Shown: positions 1-12,900, numbered from the stretch's first letter. The stretch: DNA of 64,000 nt from Ophthalmolycus amberensis (GCA_024529925.1 JAFEUB010001430.1:79501-143500), one strand, 5' to 3'. Notes: a model not told the origin generated them from the letters alone. Translations and numbers: made by a program.

Positions 1-91
1 ATTGCTTGTATTATAATCATTCTCTGTGGCAGGTTAAATATGACATAATTGGCCTCTACTTGCATTTTAATGTCTTTTTTTTTTTACATAC

Positions 92-2039
92 TTTCCCATA
101 AACTGCAGAGTCAAGTCGGTGGTTTCCTGTGCGACAGCCTGTATCTGCTCCACTCCTCTGCAGTTATAGGTGTTCCCACAGTGAGCGTACACTCCTGTGA
201 GCTCCACGCCCGCCGTCTCGGCGATGGCCAGAGCCAATCTGAGCGCCTCGGCTTCTGAGTGCAGCACACCAGCTACGGCAGAGAACAAACGGGAGATCAA
301 CAGGCACTTCGCTTTCAGCAGCCGATGATGAGCTGTGTCCTGGCTTCCCTGCATGTTTACCTCTCCCGTTGCCACAGTCGAGTTTGAGCCAGACGTGCCA
401 CAGCCGACCGTCCTTCAGTGGTCTCTTTTTGAGCTGATCAAGAGCATGAGGATGATCCAGTAGAACTTGGAAGAGATCCAGCCTCTCTGACAGTGCTGCA
501 CAGCGCTCCACCTATGAGCACACACAGACGTGAGTCAGGGGGAATATTTGGAGCATTGTTGGGAGATGAGACCTAAAAAATATAAAAGCCATATAATGAT
601 ATCAGATTTAGGTTAATTACACTGACCGGCATGATGGGCTAGAAAATCAATCAATCACCATTAATGCTTAATGTTCCAGGGCTAAGCTACTGTGCATGCT
701 GGCTCACTGGTACACTTCCATACAACAGAGCTGTCATGAATGAATGAATTAATTACATTAGCCCAACTGTGTTGTGAAAAACGAAAGCTATTTCTCAATT
801 TGATACTACATAAAGTAATCGTAAATAAAGTATGTACTATACTAAATGTCATACAGTAGAATACTGTATATTTGTAGTTAGCGACTTTTTTCAAATAAAT
901 AAAGCAAAATGTTATTTAAACATTTGTCATTAAATCTATTGTTTTCCAAGATCTACAGTACATGGAGCTGTTTCACGACCACCTGCAAGTTATTTTATTG
1001 AGATACAGCTGTGAGCAGCTCCTCCATCACCTTTGTGCACACACAGTTTGACTCGTCAGAGTAGAAAAAGCAGTAGGAAAAGGCGTAACAGTGTACAGCG
1101 AATACCAGGACCCTAAAACTGAATTCAGCAGCTAAATGGAATTAAGCAAACATTCATTTCTACATTTAGACCAGCGCTTTTGCTCCTGTGGCACTGTCAA
1201 AGCATTTAAAAAATCAATTTCTTTAAATAATTTGTCACTTTTCACATATTCAAAACGCACTAGATATTCAAAACATGTATGTGATGGATGAAACTTTTAA
1301 GCGTGTGAGTTTGAGTTGAGAGGACCTTATCAAAGGGAAGAGAGTATGCATAGAGGATGTCATCAAATCCATGGTCGGCATAGAAACAGGCTTCTGCCAG
1401 TGTGGAAACCACAATGCACCTCCGTGATCCACCCGTCAAAATGTCAGCACACTCACTAGACGTGAACACAATTACACAGACCATGTCAATATCCCTTAAA
1501 AATACATAACATTGCAAAAATAAGGCACATAGTGCAGGCATTTGTAACTTCTAGGCTGGACTTATCAATTTATTATTATCAGGCAGCTCCAATAAGTCTG
1601 TTAAGACTCTCCAGTTGATCCATAATTCTTTGGCACGTGTACTGACAAGAATTAGGAAAAGAGATATTTCTCCCATATTAGCTTCTCTCCACTGGCTTCC
1701 TGTAATATCCATGATAGAATTTTAAACTCTTCTCATCTACAAAGACCTGCTCTTCTCACATAGACCTGCTCTACATGAAAAGCGTCATGATGAGATAACT
1801 TTAGTTGTGATTTGGTGCTATTTAAATAAAACTGTGTGACAGATTTGTATGAATGTATTGAGTGAGTGCGTCTCTCTGTGTCTGTATTCATACAGGGTTT
1901 TGTGGGTCTTCATGTGTGGCCGAAGCTGGACCCCCAAATTCTGCCAGCGTTCAATCATCCTCTCTGAATTTCTCTTCACTTTGTCCAGATCCACCACCAG
2001 AGCCGGGGTACACAGGGTGGAGAGGGCCTCTCCCTCCAT
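92..2039 (-). CDS. D-serine dehydratase / D-threonine aldolase-like PLP enzyme (5' part, cut by window edge)
   Basis: Four coding exons join in frame: 1894-2039, 1326-1455, 361-511 and 92-272 (202 codons plus 2 nt). The last ends at a GTATGT donor, so the gene continues to the left. The protein opens with MEGEALSTLCTPALVVDLDK and carries RPHMKTHKT at residues 40-48. That is the N-terminal signature of fold-type III PLP enzymes (alanine racemase N-terminal domain), and a lysine there forms the Schiff base in the family. Further family blocks are WLKLDCGNGRAGV and GVYAHCGNTYNCRG. Known members remove water from D-serine or cleave D-threonine in the cytosol. The exon 2 donor (AAGGTCCTC) is weak but the phase fits. 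A 5' UTR acceptor (TTGTTCCAG) lies just before the ATG, next to a CA/CG-rich repeat. Substrate cannot be told from this part. Confidence 0.87.
1586..1795 (+). pseudogene. LINE ORF2 C-terminal fragment (L2/Rex1-like)
   Basis: The plus strand reads LQLIHNSLARVLTRIRKR and then ILASLHWLPV before a stop. This resembles the conserved tail of reverse-transcriptase ORFs in L2/Rex1-type fish LINEs, where LQxIQNxAARxLTxTRKR precedes SLHWLPV. It lies in the first intron of the PLP-enzyme gene, opposite to it. It is short and interrupted, so it is a dead 5'-truncated copy. The exact clade is from memory. Confidence 0.6.
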
Positions 2040-2061
2040 ATTGGCAGCACTGGAACAACTA

Positions 2062-2080
2062 ACACACACACACACACACA

Positions 2081-2112
<32 letters not shown>

Positions 2113-2120
2113 CACACACA
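2062..2120. repeat. CA/CG-rich dinucleotide microsatellite
   Basis: CA repeats interrupted by CGCACG units, ending about 10-20 bp upstream (in gene sense) of a possible 5' UTR splice acceptor of the PLP-enzyme gene. On the sense strand it is a GT/CG tract standing where a pyrimidine tract would be expected. Confidence 0.85.
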
Positions 2121-2239
2121 AGGTTCACATACTTCTCGTGCAATTAAATTTTTGTGCATGATACCTTCAACATATAAATTAGTGACAGTGACACTATTCT
2201 TATGAAAACAAACTAATGGTATGCTATATATATATACAG

Positions 2240-2860
2240 TATATACAGGGTAGGAAATTCACATCTTTTTTTGGGGGCAAATTTTGCCCCCACTGACTGA
2301 AATCCAGGGGCATTTTCAAAAAAATTGGGGGCATTTTTTGAAACTTGTGAAATAACATTTAACCTTTGTTCAGTCAGGTATTATTCATTTCCAGCAACCC
2401 TCAAATCAAAGACACTTTACGCACAATTTAGGTGTATTTTCCCTTTAACTCATGAGATGCAGGCAGCATGTTTTATACTTAATGTGAATATAATTCATTT
2501 AATCTAATTTCCATTATGCAATATGTATACTTTGTTGGCATCTTATTCTGAAAACCGGATGTTCGTCTTAAGAAACCGGATGTTGCACGTTAATCTTTCC
2601 GTTAACTTTCAAAGTCCTTCGCTCCCTCCCGATCTGCGCCGTTTAAATGAGTTTACCGTGAATGTCCGCATATAGGTGAACTAACATGTAAGTGTCTGCT
2701 GAGTTGACCGCAGTCTCAGGTCTGATTAAGAAGCGCTCCATTTTTTTCGGGGGCATTTTTTGCCCCTCTCCCGCGCGTCAGGGGCAAAATGACATTTCTT
2801 AGGGGCAGTTTTGCCCTTTGCCCTCGTCTATTTCCGACGCTATATATATAGTCTACCAGC
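2240..2860. repeat. Unclassified repeat-like stretch with recurring GGGGGCATTTTTT motif
   Basis: The motif GGGGGCA(T/A)TTTTT and its GGGGCAAAA variants occur at about 2272, 2306, 2325, 2749, 2780 and 2800, in both orientations, between AT-rich flanks. The minus strand keeps a short open frame with GAKNAPEKNG-type peptides. It looks like decayed mobile or low-copy repeat DNA; I cannot assign a family. Confidence 0.3.
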
Positions 2861-3127
2861 ACAACAGCACACATTGTCCCCAAAATGTGTAATTTTGCAA
2901 CAGCATTACGTAATGTAGAGACCTTGAACTTTGAAATCTGTAGCATGAGTTATTTTTTTTTTAAACAACCTTTACTTTCACTTTTACACTCACGACCTAT
3001 CGACCCGTTACTAATTCTTCAATACATCTTAACGAATATTAATTGTAGACTATGCATGGAGCTATAAGATTTTATCTCTACGGATGACTTACCGCTTGGC
3101 AGTGATTCTTACAGATACCAGGGGTAC

Positions 3128-4149
3128 AGCCTAGTGATGTGACCTTTCGTGTCGAGGCTTCGAAGCTTTCGAGTAATCCAGGAAGATTTTTATGAAGCGC
3201 GTATCGAGGCTTGTGTCGATGATTTATGTGGTGACGTTCGAAGCCTCGCGAACCAGCCGTACCACGTGACTGATTCTGGAAATGGTTCACGGGTTTGGCG
3301 TGCGATTCGAAATAAAAGGGGCAGCGAAACGCAATGGATCCCCGGTCACATTTGTCACAGTGTTCTTAGGACTTTATTGCGCGTTTGTTTACGAACTACT
3401 CGAGCTTCTTTTTTCTGCGATGGAACCAGCAAGAAAGAGGAGATGTTCCCCTGTCTGGGAACATTTTGAGCTGATCTCTCATAGTATACTATGCACATAG
3501 TAATAAGTTATTATTAATAACTAGCGGAATATACTGTAAATGTGCATGAAAACAAGCACAGTCACAAACCACATCACACACCCACATTCGGCCGGGGCGC
3601 AATGGGTAGAGAGGGTTATCTGGTAACAGCAAGATCAGCCGTTCGATCCTTAGTTGATACATATGTTATGCCGACTTGTACCTGAGCAAGACACTGAACG
3701 CCTAACTGCTGAACCCCGGGCGCTTCTCAGCAGCCCACTGCTCCCAATAAGCTAAGGATGGGTTAAATGCAGAAGTCAAATTTCGTATATGTGTATGACA
3801 ATAAAATCCTAACTTTCACTTTTTTTTTTTACTTTTCATATCACTTATTTCTCCCCAATTTGTTTCCACTTTCCCTTTTGACCCCGCCATTGTATCATAA
3901 AGACAGACACCATATTAATAAGTTAATAAGTTATGTATCACACATCACAAACATCATCATTCATTTATTCAATTCAATGCTTCACACACCAAAGCCTTGG
4001 TGTCATTTTAATCACTCCGCCTGTTTTACATTTATTGTCCACTTGATGGCGCAGTAGAGCAAATTAAGCACCATGAAGCTTCGACCCATGTGTGAACCAA
4101 TTGGATGGAAAGCTTCAATGCTTCATGAAGCTTCATCTCGCCATCACTA
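3128..4149. mobile_element. hAT-like non-autonomous element with 8-bp target duplication
   Basis: TAGTGATG at 3132-3139 is matched by CATCACTA at 4142-4149, and further GAAGCTTC-type blocks are arranged inversely inside both ends. The direct repeat AGGGGTAC flanks it at 3120-3127 and 4150-4157; eight bases is the hAT hallmark. Four extra bases (AGCC) precede the left terminal repeat. There is no transposase ORF, so it is a deletion derivative. It landed inside the terminal repeat of the element at 3121-5270. Confidence 0.6.
3590..3822 (+). mobile_element. tRNA-derived SINE (V-SINE-like)
   Basis: A tRNA-like head (GGGCGCAATGGGTAGAG, then a B-box-like GTTCGATCCT at 3641-3650) is followed by a body with TGAGCAAGACACTGAAC and a conserved GGGTTAAATGCAGAAG block. 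It ends in GACAATAAAATCCTAAC and a T-rich tail. This order is typical of fish SINEs whose 3' end matches a partner LINE. It sits inside the hAT-like element, so it is probably the youngest of the three layers. Confidence 0.6.
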
Positions 4150-5339
4150 AGGGGTACATCCCAAGTCTCTTATTTGTCGTTTCCTCGCTCCTCGATCCTC
4201 GCTTGAACCGGAAGTTGTTCTGCACCGTTATATTGACAGCCGTCCCAAAGCTCTTATTTAGCTCGGAGGAGCGAGGATCGAGGATCGAGGAGGGATCTCC
4301 GAGGAGCCATGAGCGAGGATGCACGAGAACAGCCTTCCAGGAAGTGTTTTAACGACCGACACGCCCCCTCATTGTTCATCAGTTATGTGATTGGACGCTG
4401 CAGCCGATCGGACTGACTGACTGGAGTTTAACACCAGAGTGAAGACAGATCAGAGAATAAACTCAAACTTTATATTTGATTCGTTTTCTGATTCACCATC
4501 TGGTTTAAATATATGTTCATTGTAGTCTGAACAACAAAAGGACCACAAACAACTTTCTTCATTTATTAGAAAGATTTGTCTTTTCATGATCTGATATTTC
4601 CCTCAATAACTTTTATTATGGATGCAATTAAAGTCAGAGAGAGCTTTTTACATCATTTATCCTCATTTCATTCAGTCACGTGAGGCTCATCATTCCCGAG
4701 TGTCGGGTTTGATGAGTTATATAATTAAAATTTAACCTGAAACATTGAGCCTAGCCTAATAAATGAATTACAGTGTTCAAGAGAAACCACAATAATATTC
4801 TGGGTTATTTAATAATGATGTCACAATCTGAATTTCAATACGTACAGATGCAAATAATTCATAAATAAGTCAAACGCATTCCGCAGGATAGAAATCGATT
4901 CTGCGTTTTTAATTAATAAACAGAACACAGTTTGTGAAAGAGGTAACAGACTACAGAGAGAAAACACCTCTACAGTGACGATTAATGAGTGTCTTTATTA
5001 GTTATTGGTGACTATTATTAAGTAGCCTACTAGCGATCATGTGTACAGACACAAACTTATCAAAAGTCTCTCCAGCTGATCTTCCGTCATCAGAAACTTC
5101 ACGTGATGCTTCAGGAAAGGACGTCTCATGTATCTGAAAACATATTTCCTCGTTCCCTCTCTCCTATCATGGTTTCCTTACGTCTCTCCATGCATGGGGG
5201 AAGGGAAGACGCAAGGAAAGGACACAAGTGAGGGAAACGGGGATGCAATTAACAGACTTGGGATGTACCCGTTGTTGTTGTGGTCACGTTATTCTGGTCT
5301 TCCGTACATTACGGTGTCCTGGAGTGGTCACACCTCCTG

Positions 5340-6400
5340 AACGGATGCGGTAATTATTATCGAGCATCTTTTTTAACTCCTTTACTTCAGTGAAAGGAGC
5401 TATGTGTAAACGCTGATCATCATGCAGAATGGCCCGTGTCAGAATAACATATTGCTGGATTATTATGTGATAATGTGTACGTCACTAAAATGTTGCATCT
5501 CGCAAAAGTGGGGCGAATTTGAATTACTTTATTGTTGTTTAGCTTAAACTATGATAATACATCATAATTTATTAGTTTATTTGACATAATGTTCTATGTT
5601 TTGCATTATTAACCGGAAACTGCAAATTAACTAATAACTGAAACTGTCAAATAAATGTAATACAGTAAAAGTGCCTCCAAAATGTAGTGTAGATCATCAG
5701 AATTGTGTACTGAATGACAGTAGTCTGAATACTGTTGAATTGTCTGCTTTGTGTTCTGGCTCCCTCTGTACAGCAGAGGGAGCCAGATGCACAAACACCT
5801 TGATGTCATGGATGAAAGAGATCATTTCTCTTATGTGATCAAAATCATTTGGAAAGAAATATTTTCTGTCATGGAGTGGACATAAATATCCAAAAGGATG
5901 AATTGCATGATGTATGTTGGTGTTATGGACGTTTTCTATCCTTTTTTCTTTTCTAAAATCAGTGTTCCTACCTGCTAAGGTTACAGTGATTTAATGGCAA
6001 ATTGCACTTGGATCAAAAACATATAACACATCACACATTATTCTATTGCAAAGACAAAAGACAGTGTTGGGGTCACCACATCAGGCTTTATTTGGAATTC
6101 ATGTATACAGATTAGTTCCTTTATGTTTGTCTGTGAATGCATGCGTAGTTAACTACAGCATATGCACGTGCTTGTTTGAGCGATTATTGTGTGGCTGAGT
6201 GTGGTGCATTTATGTGAGATTTTGTTTCCCCCGGAGAAGATAAGTGTACATGTACTTTCTTTTGTTCTAATCCCCTGAACAAATTTAAGTAATTACAGCA
6301 TAACACAATGTAAAAAGGTTTCCAGAACCACTCAAATGGCTTTGTCCTTTATTTCTACTTTAGCACCTGTAATGTAAATACTGACTTTGTGAAGACACAC
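5340..6400. other. Intergenic DNA, 3' side of col6a2
   Basis: No credible coding sequence. Contains a perfect 12-bp inverted repeat with a 5-nt loop at 5757-5785. AATAAA signals on the minus strand at 6348-6353 and 6087-6092 could end the col6a2 mRNA about 0.6-0.8 kb past its stop codon. The rest is AT-rich and featureless to me. Confidence 0.45.
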
Positions 6401-6410
6401 TGTGAGGGAG

Positions 6411-6486
6411 ACAGAGAGAGAGAGAGAGAGAGAGAGCGCGAGAGAGCGAGAGCGAGAGAGAGAGAGAGAGAGAGAGCGAGAGCGAG

Positions 6487-6555
<69 letters not shown>
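6411..6555. repeat. GA microsatellite (about 145 bp)
   Basis: Long (GA)n run with scattered GC interruptions in its first half and a nearly pure second half. It opens every reading frame as Arg-Glu or Ser-Leu repeats, which are not genes. It lies in or just past the col6a2 3' untranslated region. Confidence 0.95.
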
Positions 6556-6558
<3 letters not shown>

Positions 6559-6922
6559 CAAATAAAACTGTTTCGTACACATTCAACAATCACACACCTC
6601 TCTTTTGGGATACTTATGAGTGTCTTTGGCTGGAAGTGCTGACCATAGATTTAGAATGAACAGAACGATCAAGTTACAAATGATATTGCATGCCTATGTG
6701 TTTGTGTGCTGGTCCTACGTGGATTGTTTTGGCTTTTGTAAAAGAATATTCACCCATAACAACGGGATATGTAGCCGCCTCGGTGCCTAACATCCAGTAC
6801 GGTTAATGGTCACAGACGTTTGTTGATGGCTCTGCGTGTGTTTACGTGTACGCCGAAGGAGCTGGCAGTTCGCTCATACTATGGGTTCTAATGCTATGGT
6901 GCAGAGCGCTACAGTTCTTCAC

Positions 6923-9900
6923 TTAGCATATCCAGCGGACGAAGCGCTCAAAGAACGACGGTTTGTTCAGCATGGTGTAGTCAGCTCCTCTAAAGATGGC
7001 CGCATTGTCCCCTAGCGACACCTTCCGCAGCACCTCTTCATCTGTGTCCGTCCCCATGGCGATCACCGTGGGGACGCCTTCAGCTCGCCTCATGGCAGAC
7101 ACGCCCTCCTCCAGCTGCTCGCTCGCGGTGATGCCATCAGTGACGAACACGAAGGCCAGCTCGGCGTTGCGACGAGCCAAGCGATCTCCCCGCTACAAAC
7201 ACAACAGGCAACGTTCAGGGTTTACACTTTACTCCTTTAAGAGTTAAATGAGCAGATCAATACCGCTCTCATGTCTGGGCGCCTGAGCTGGAAGGCAAGT
7301 CGCCTAGCTTAGCGTAAAGACAGGAAGCAGGACAAAACAGCTAGTAACACCGCAAGGTTCTTTCTGTTTGTGCACATATGAAACAAATAAGAACGAGAAC
7401 CAGGCCAGCAGTTCTCACGGATTCCAATCTCCAAGCGAATCCACCTCCGTAACGCTACTTGAACGAATAGTTCGACATTCTGGGATATATGCTTATTTGC
7501 TCTCTCGCTAAGAGACGAGATGAGAAGATTGATACCGCTCTCATATCTGTACAGCAGTGGCGGGCCGTCAGGGCCTGCAAGACCTTCTCTGCTGGCCTAA
7601 ACAGAATCACAAAGTTATAGCTATTTTATAATTTAATCATTTTTCTTAAATACACTACATGTATTATAATTTATAAAAATATTTTTCACATTATCTTATT
7701 TTCTCATTGCACAGCTACTGTCTTCCTCAGTTGCTCTGCTTCCAGTGCAGCTTGTTTTAAGTAGAGCTTTTATCCAATCAGATCTTTAGTTTGACATGTT
7801 GGGCGTATTCTTTGACGTGCCAGAGCCTTCTAGCTGGCCTACAAGTACGTGATTGGTCAGTGGGCTAGCCTGACATGTTGGGCGGTGACAATCCCAAAAT
7901 CTGCTGCCTCTGTCGAGCAGACATTTTCAGCCTCAAACACATTAAAACGTATTCAACAAATACAACTGTCTTCACTGATGTCCATGAATCGAGAAGGACT
8001 TCTTACTGGAACTAAAACGCACGGATGTACTGAACAACCGTGGGATTAAACTCTTTATTAACAAAGAAAGGAGGATGCACTTTGTCTTTAAATATTGAAC
8101 AGCAGCTCTGGTAAGTTAAATGCCTTTGTTTTTACAGTAGCTTTAATATGCTTGTTTATATATTATTATTTGTACAACTTGTTGTTAATGAAGATTTTTG
8201 TTTGGTTTAATATGTGATAGGAACCATTGTTACGTCCAATGTTGCTCTGGTGACATATTTACCCGGTGCCAGTGTTGGCAACTTGGCGACTTTCTTGCTA
8301 AATCTGGAGACTTTACAAACACTCATGGAGACTTTTTTTGTCAAAAGCTACTAGTGACAAATCTAGCGACTTGTTCTGGTGTTAATGGAGAATTTTCTGG
8401 TGTTTTGACGTTAAAGCATGTACGTTTTGCACTGTCGTGAACGAGCAGCGGGAGCTGCCGTGAGCCCCTCCGCCGCCGCCCACAGAAGCCTCGCGCTGCA
8501 GTCAGAGCAGAGAGGAGACGCACTCTCGGCAGATAGTATATCTATAGGTGTTGGCTTCATTTTCACACGAAACAAATAATAACTGTAGCTGTGTTTCAGC
8601 TGCAGGACAGCAGTGAAGGCCCAGGTATAATATGCACGGCCCGCCACTGCTGGACAGTAAATATTTATCTACAGGCAGCGGGCGCTTAGCTTAGCATACA
8701 GAGTGCAAACGAGGATACAGCTAACCTGACTGTGTTCCAAGGTAAAACATAAACAAATTAAAATGTTATATATCTCTTTTGTTTCATCTATAATGTAGAA
8801 ATGACAAATTGTGGTTTTCCGTGGGGTTACACGCCGGACTAATTCTTGGCTGGTGGCAGTGACTTCCTGGGTCCACCAAGTCCCACACAAAACCCCTGTA
8901 AAACCACAACGTGTTGTTTTTACACTTCAGTTTTTATATAACAGGTTGTCCCAGGCGATTAAACAAATACTATGTGTACTTGTTTATAGTCTTTATGCCA
9001 AGCTAAGCTAATCACCTGCTAGCGGTATCTTCATATTTACAGTAGAGACATTAGAGTGGTATTGGTCTTCTCATCTAACTCAAGAAAGCTAATTACATTT
9101 TTTTTAAACTATTCCTTTTACATGTTTATGGCACAGACTGGCTGCATGCAAGTGTTTGTTTTTACCTGTGGAATCACCAGATTGTTGACCGCATAGATGA
9201 TAGCACTGCCCAGGGCGGAAGAGGAGTCCATGTAGGTCACCCCAGCCAGCGAATCAGAGATCACTGTGAGATTGTGTGTGAGCGCAAACTCCACCCGCTG
9301 TTCTGTAGGGCTGCCATACTGCAGCAGAGCCAAGCGGGCATTCCTCTCGTCTGACTGGCCGGTGGCCAGGGTGAGGCTGCGAGCCACGTTCTCAATGAAC
9401 TCTTTGGCCTTTCGGTGGTCCTCCAGTCCCATCCTCTCAGAGCCATCCAACAGGAACACCACATCCACTGGCCGCTGAACACAGCTAGCCACTGCAGGCT
9501 CTGGAACAGACACACACACACACACATATATATATAAAGTTTTATATCAGACACGGTGTTCAGTGAGCTACAGCTGGAACACAGATGCGCAGGAGTCAAA
9601 GCCAGCAAAACAGAATGCTTTAACATACTGTAGTGTAGGCTTATTTCATCCATGCTAGTTGCAGTCTAGCTGTCTGATTGCATCTAAACCTTCTCATATC
9701 AGTAGTGTGGCCTCATCAAGAAAACACTTGTTTTAGTTTGCTCTATGATTTTATTCTCTTGCGATGGCAATATAAAACATGAATACATGTTATACAAAAC
9801 AACATATTTCACATCAGTAAGTTTCCATCACCGAGCTAACATGATACCATGACATTTGGTTAAAGCCGGTCTTTGTCATCCTACTTTACAAGCCAAGCCA

Positions 9901-12900
9901 CATGCAAAAGAAAAACATGCGCCAATCAAGGGCATAACATACAATAGTTCCTTCATTGTCAGTCCATTAACCAAACATCCACATACACCAACTCCTGACT
10001 CATATACAGTAAACTGTGTATAAAACCAGATCGTTTCCACATGTCATGGCCTTTTCACCAAGATGACTCATTCACAGAGCACAAGAAAAAAAGTAAAGGC
10101 CGTAACCATGGATGTGTGCAAAACAGCAAAAGAAAGCCATCCGAGTGATTCAGTGAGCTCGTGATTCACAGTGGAAATGAGGCTTCATCAAAGAGCTACT
10201 GTTCACTATATGCAGGAGTAACATGAATGGCTCTACAGACCAATCTGCCTCCAACAAATGACATCCGCTTTCCATGAGAATGGAAAAAGTTCCTCCACAA
10301 AAGTAGAAGAAATGATATGTATCATATTTCTAACAGACACACTTTTCAGAAAGACAGCTCCATGTACATTGATTCAGAAATATTCTACGAGGAGAGGGAC
10401 TATCACATTTTGAATTTTGGCCCATCATATACAGTGACTGTACATAAGGCTGCTCTGAAATGTTAGGACAGGGCCAGCATCATATCATTCAATCCTTTTG
10501 CATACAGCCCATATTGCACCACTAGAGTTAGAAAATGCCCACAGTTTTGATAAATTCTATTCTATGTCCAGCAGTAAGCTTATTAGCTGTTGGCGACCAT
10601 AATGGCGAGGTAGCATTTCTAGCATATTAGCATTAGCAGAGTCCTAAGGCTTTCGCTGGGTCTCCCATAATGTCTCCATAGACATATTTGAAGGAGTTGA
10701 TGAACAGCTGGGTCCACTGCTGCCTGTCCTGTCCTTGGGCAAGTTTGGCTCTCTGGGCTGTGTACGCCATGGTTGCAACGCCAACCCCGTACTGCTGCTC
10801 ACTCAGGCCGCTCAGCAGGCTGGTCACACCCTCCAAAGAGGTGGGGACCAATGAGGGGCTGCGTTCCTCGGCCATCGGCTTCCAGGGGGGAGGGGCTTGC
10901 CCCGATGTGGCGCCCCCTCCTGAAACAAGTGGGCGGAATAACATCGTGGGCAGAGTCCCACAGACACGACGCATCAACACAGCCAACAGAGATGCCGGAG
11001 CTACACCGAGTTGCACTAATTTGCAAAAGTTTGGTCTTGTTTGTTGGCTTTACAGCGACATGAATTCATCGCATCATAGCAAAGGAGGCGAAATGACGTG
11101 TAAAAGACACAACTTGTCGAATCCTTAACTTAAAGGCGTCAGTAGCCTATGCTTCAAACAAACTAGTAGGTACCAAGCGTTGTCCGGACACATCTGAAGG
11201 CCCAAATATTTACTTCTGTTCTGAATGGCCACACCTAAAGGCGAGGCAAAAAGCCTACTGTCCTAGAGAGGTGCAGGGCGTGATGAATCATAATAATGGG
11301 GATAACAGTACACACTTTCAGACATTCTCTCCTCAAATTCATTCATGACGACAGAAGTTGTGTAAAGAATAAAAACAGAAAACATTGTCAGTTTCGGAAA
11401 GATACAAAATGTTGACATTTTGACAAGCACTTCATTTCAAGCATGTTGACGCCTTAATAATGCTGGTTACTCTGGCCTAAATGCTGAAAATCTTTGAAGA
11501 TGAGACACTAAGTGACACACAATAATCTAAAATCTTACCTGATTTACAAGGGAGATCAGGGCATATGACGATGGGATCTAAAGCCAAGATAAAGACAGAA
11601 TATCAGAAAAAGTACAGAGCGAAACAGCTTTATAATCCGCTAGATGAACGTACTGTACATCATGTTTCCTTTCACAATGAGTGTACCTGGGCAGAGCACG
11701 GCTTCAATCTTGTCGATGAATTCCTCCGCCACCAGGTCTGCAAAGCGCTTCATACCCAGCACCCTGCCATCCTTCTGGCAGGCGATGCTCTTCAGACTCT
11801 CGTTCTCCTCAATCTGGTCGAACATGTCTCCGATACCAATAGCACTCACGTCGACGCCGGGATGACTGCTCATACAAACACAAGCATTGAGATCGATCAT
11901 TTTTCATCGACACAAATGCTAATTCTAAATGACCAAATACAGCCCCAGTGCCAGGCACCTGCAGAGGTAGGTGAGCAGCGAGTCGTCATCTCTGGGGTCG
12001 AAGCGTCCGTCTGTGATGACAACTACAGTGACGTTGGCGTTGGCCCTGCGGCTGTCCCTGATCAGGTGGTCCCAGGCGTACTTGAGAGCGGATGGAGTCC
12101 ATGTTCCTCCGGCGATCCACTCCAAGCGCTTCACTGCATCCTGAATAGTGGAGAAGTGAGAATGTGAGAGATGTGAACGTACAGTGATGTGACATCACTT
12201 CTGGGTGCGGACACAGAGGCAAAGCTTCCATCATTAGTTACACTATGTAAACATGATGGAATATCATTTTGAAGACATGGTCCCAGTTCGGTAAAGATTG
12301 CAGCCATGGTTGTAGACTGCGCTTAAGTAAAATCAGCATATAGTTCAGTTCTAGCATGTATCAGGAGCTATCTTGAAATTGACAGCTAACAATAAATATC
12401 TCCAATAGAATTGTGATCCATTTATTTGCTTTTCATAGGGAATCTATAATTAGTGTTTGTATGCTATGTCCAGCTGTAATTGCATTAGTCACTGGTATCA
12501 ATAAAGACACAAATGATAAGGTAAAATGGTTAGCGTGTTAGCAATAGCATAGTTCTAGCTTCACGGCTAGCTGTTCGTGCTTCCAGGTAGAGTTTCCCTT
12601 TTTTGAATGTTCAAAATGGCCGCCTTGTGGTATGAGTCAGGTCAATAAACTTAGGAAAATCGGTTCAAAATACAGTGTTAGCAGAAAAAGGTAAATAGTA
12701 TATCTGACAAAATTCAAATGATAGAGATTTCACTACTCTAAAAAGTTGATTGTGTTTTACAAACACACACCTGTGTACTTAATAAGGGGAAAGTCTGGTG
12801 TTGTACTGTGTCTCTACTGTCAGTAATTCCCATAAAAGACCTACACCATCAATGTGAACAGTGTTTCTAAATACTCACTACCATACTATACTCAGCCTAA

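Larger units (their letters stand above)
3121..5270. mobile_element. TIR DNA transposon (non-autonomous), split by a hAT-like insertion
   Basis: The left end reads GGGGTACATCCCAAGTCT once the inner element at 3128-4149 is removed. The right end, GACTTGGGATGTACCC (5255-5270), is its inverted complement, so the terminal repeats run at least 16 bp with weaker similarity further in. The interior (about 4345-5130) is AT-rich and has no credible ORF. I see no convincing target-site duplication, so the superfamily is open. A CTCGATCCTCG-type inverted motif recurs inside the left end. Confidence 0.55.

Noticed and set aside
3590..3660. tRNA gene
   Set aside because: The A- and B-box-like text belongs to a SINE head; it continues into a SINE body and no cloverleaf is kept.
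6332..6659. Ser-Leu and Arg-Glu repeat frames
   Set aside because: Pure GA microsatellite translation.
10688..11128. 146-codon plus-strand frame
   Set aside because: Antisense to the alternative col6a2 exon, which has the splice site, phase and stop expected of a real exon.
11565..12167. 200-codon plus-strand frame
   Set aside because: It runs antisense across three col6a2 exons and their introns and matches no domain I know.
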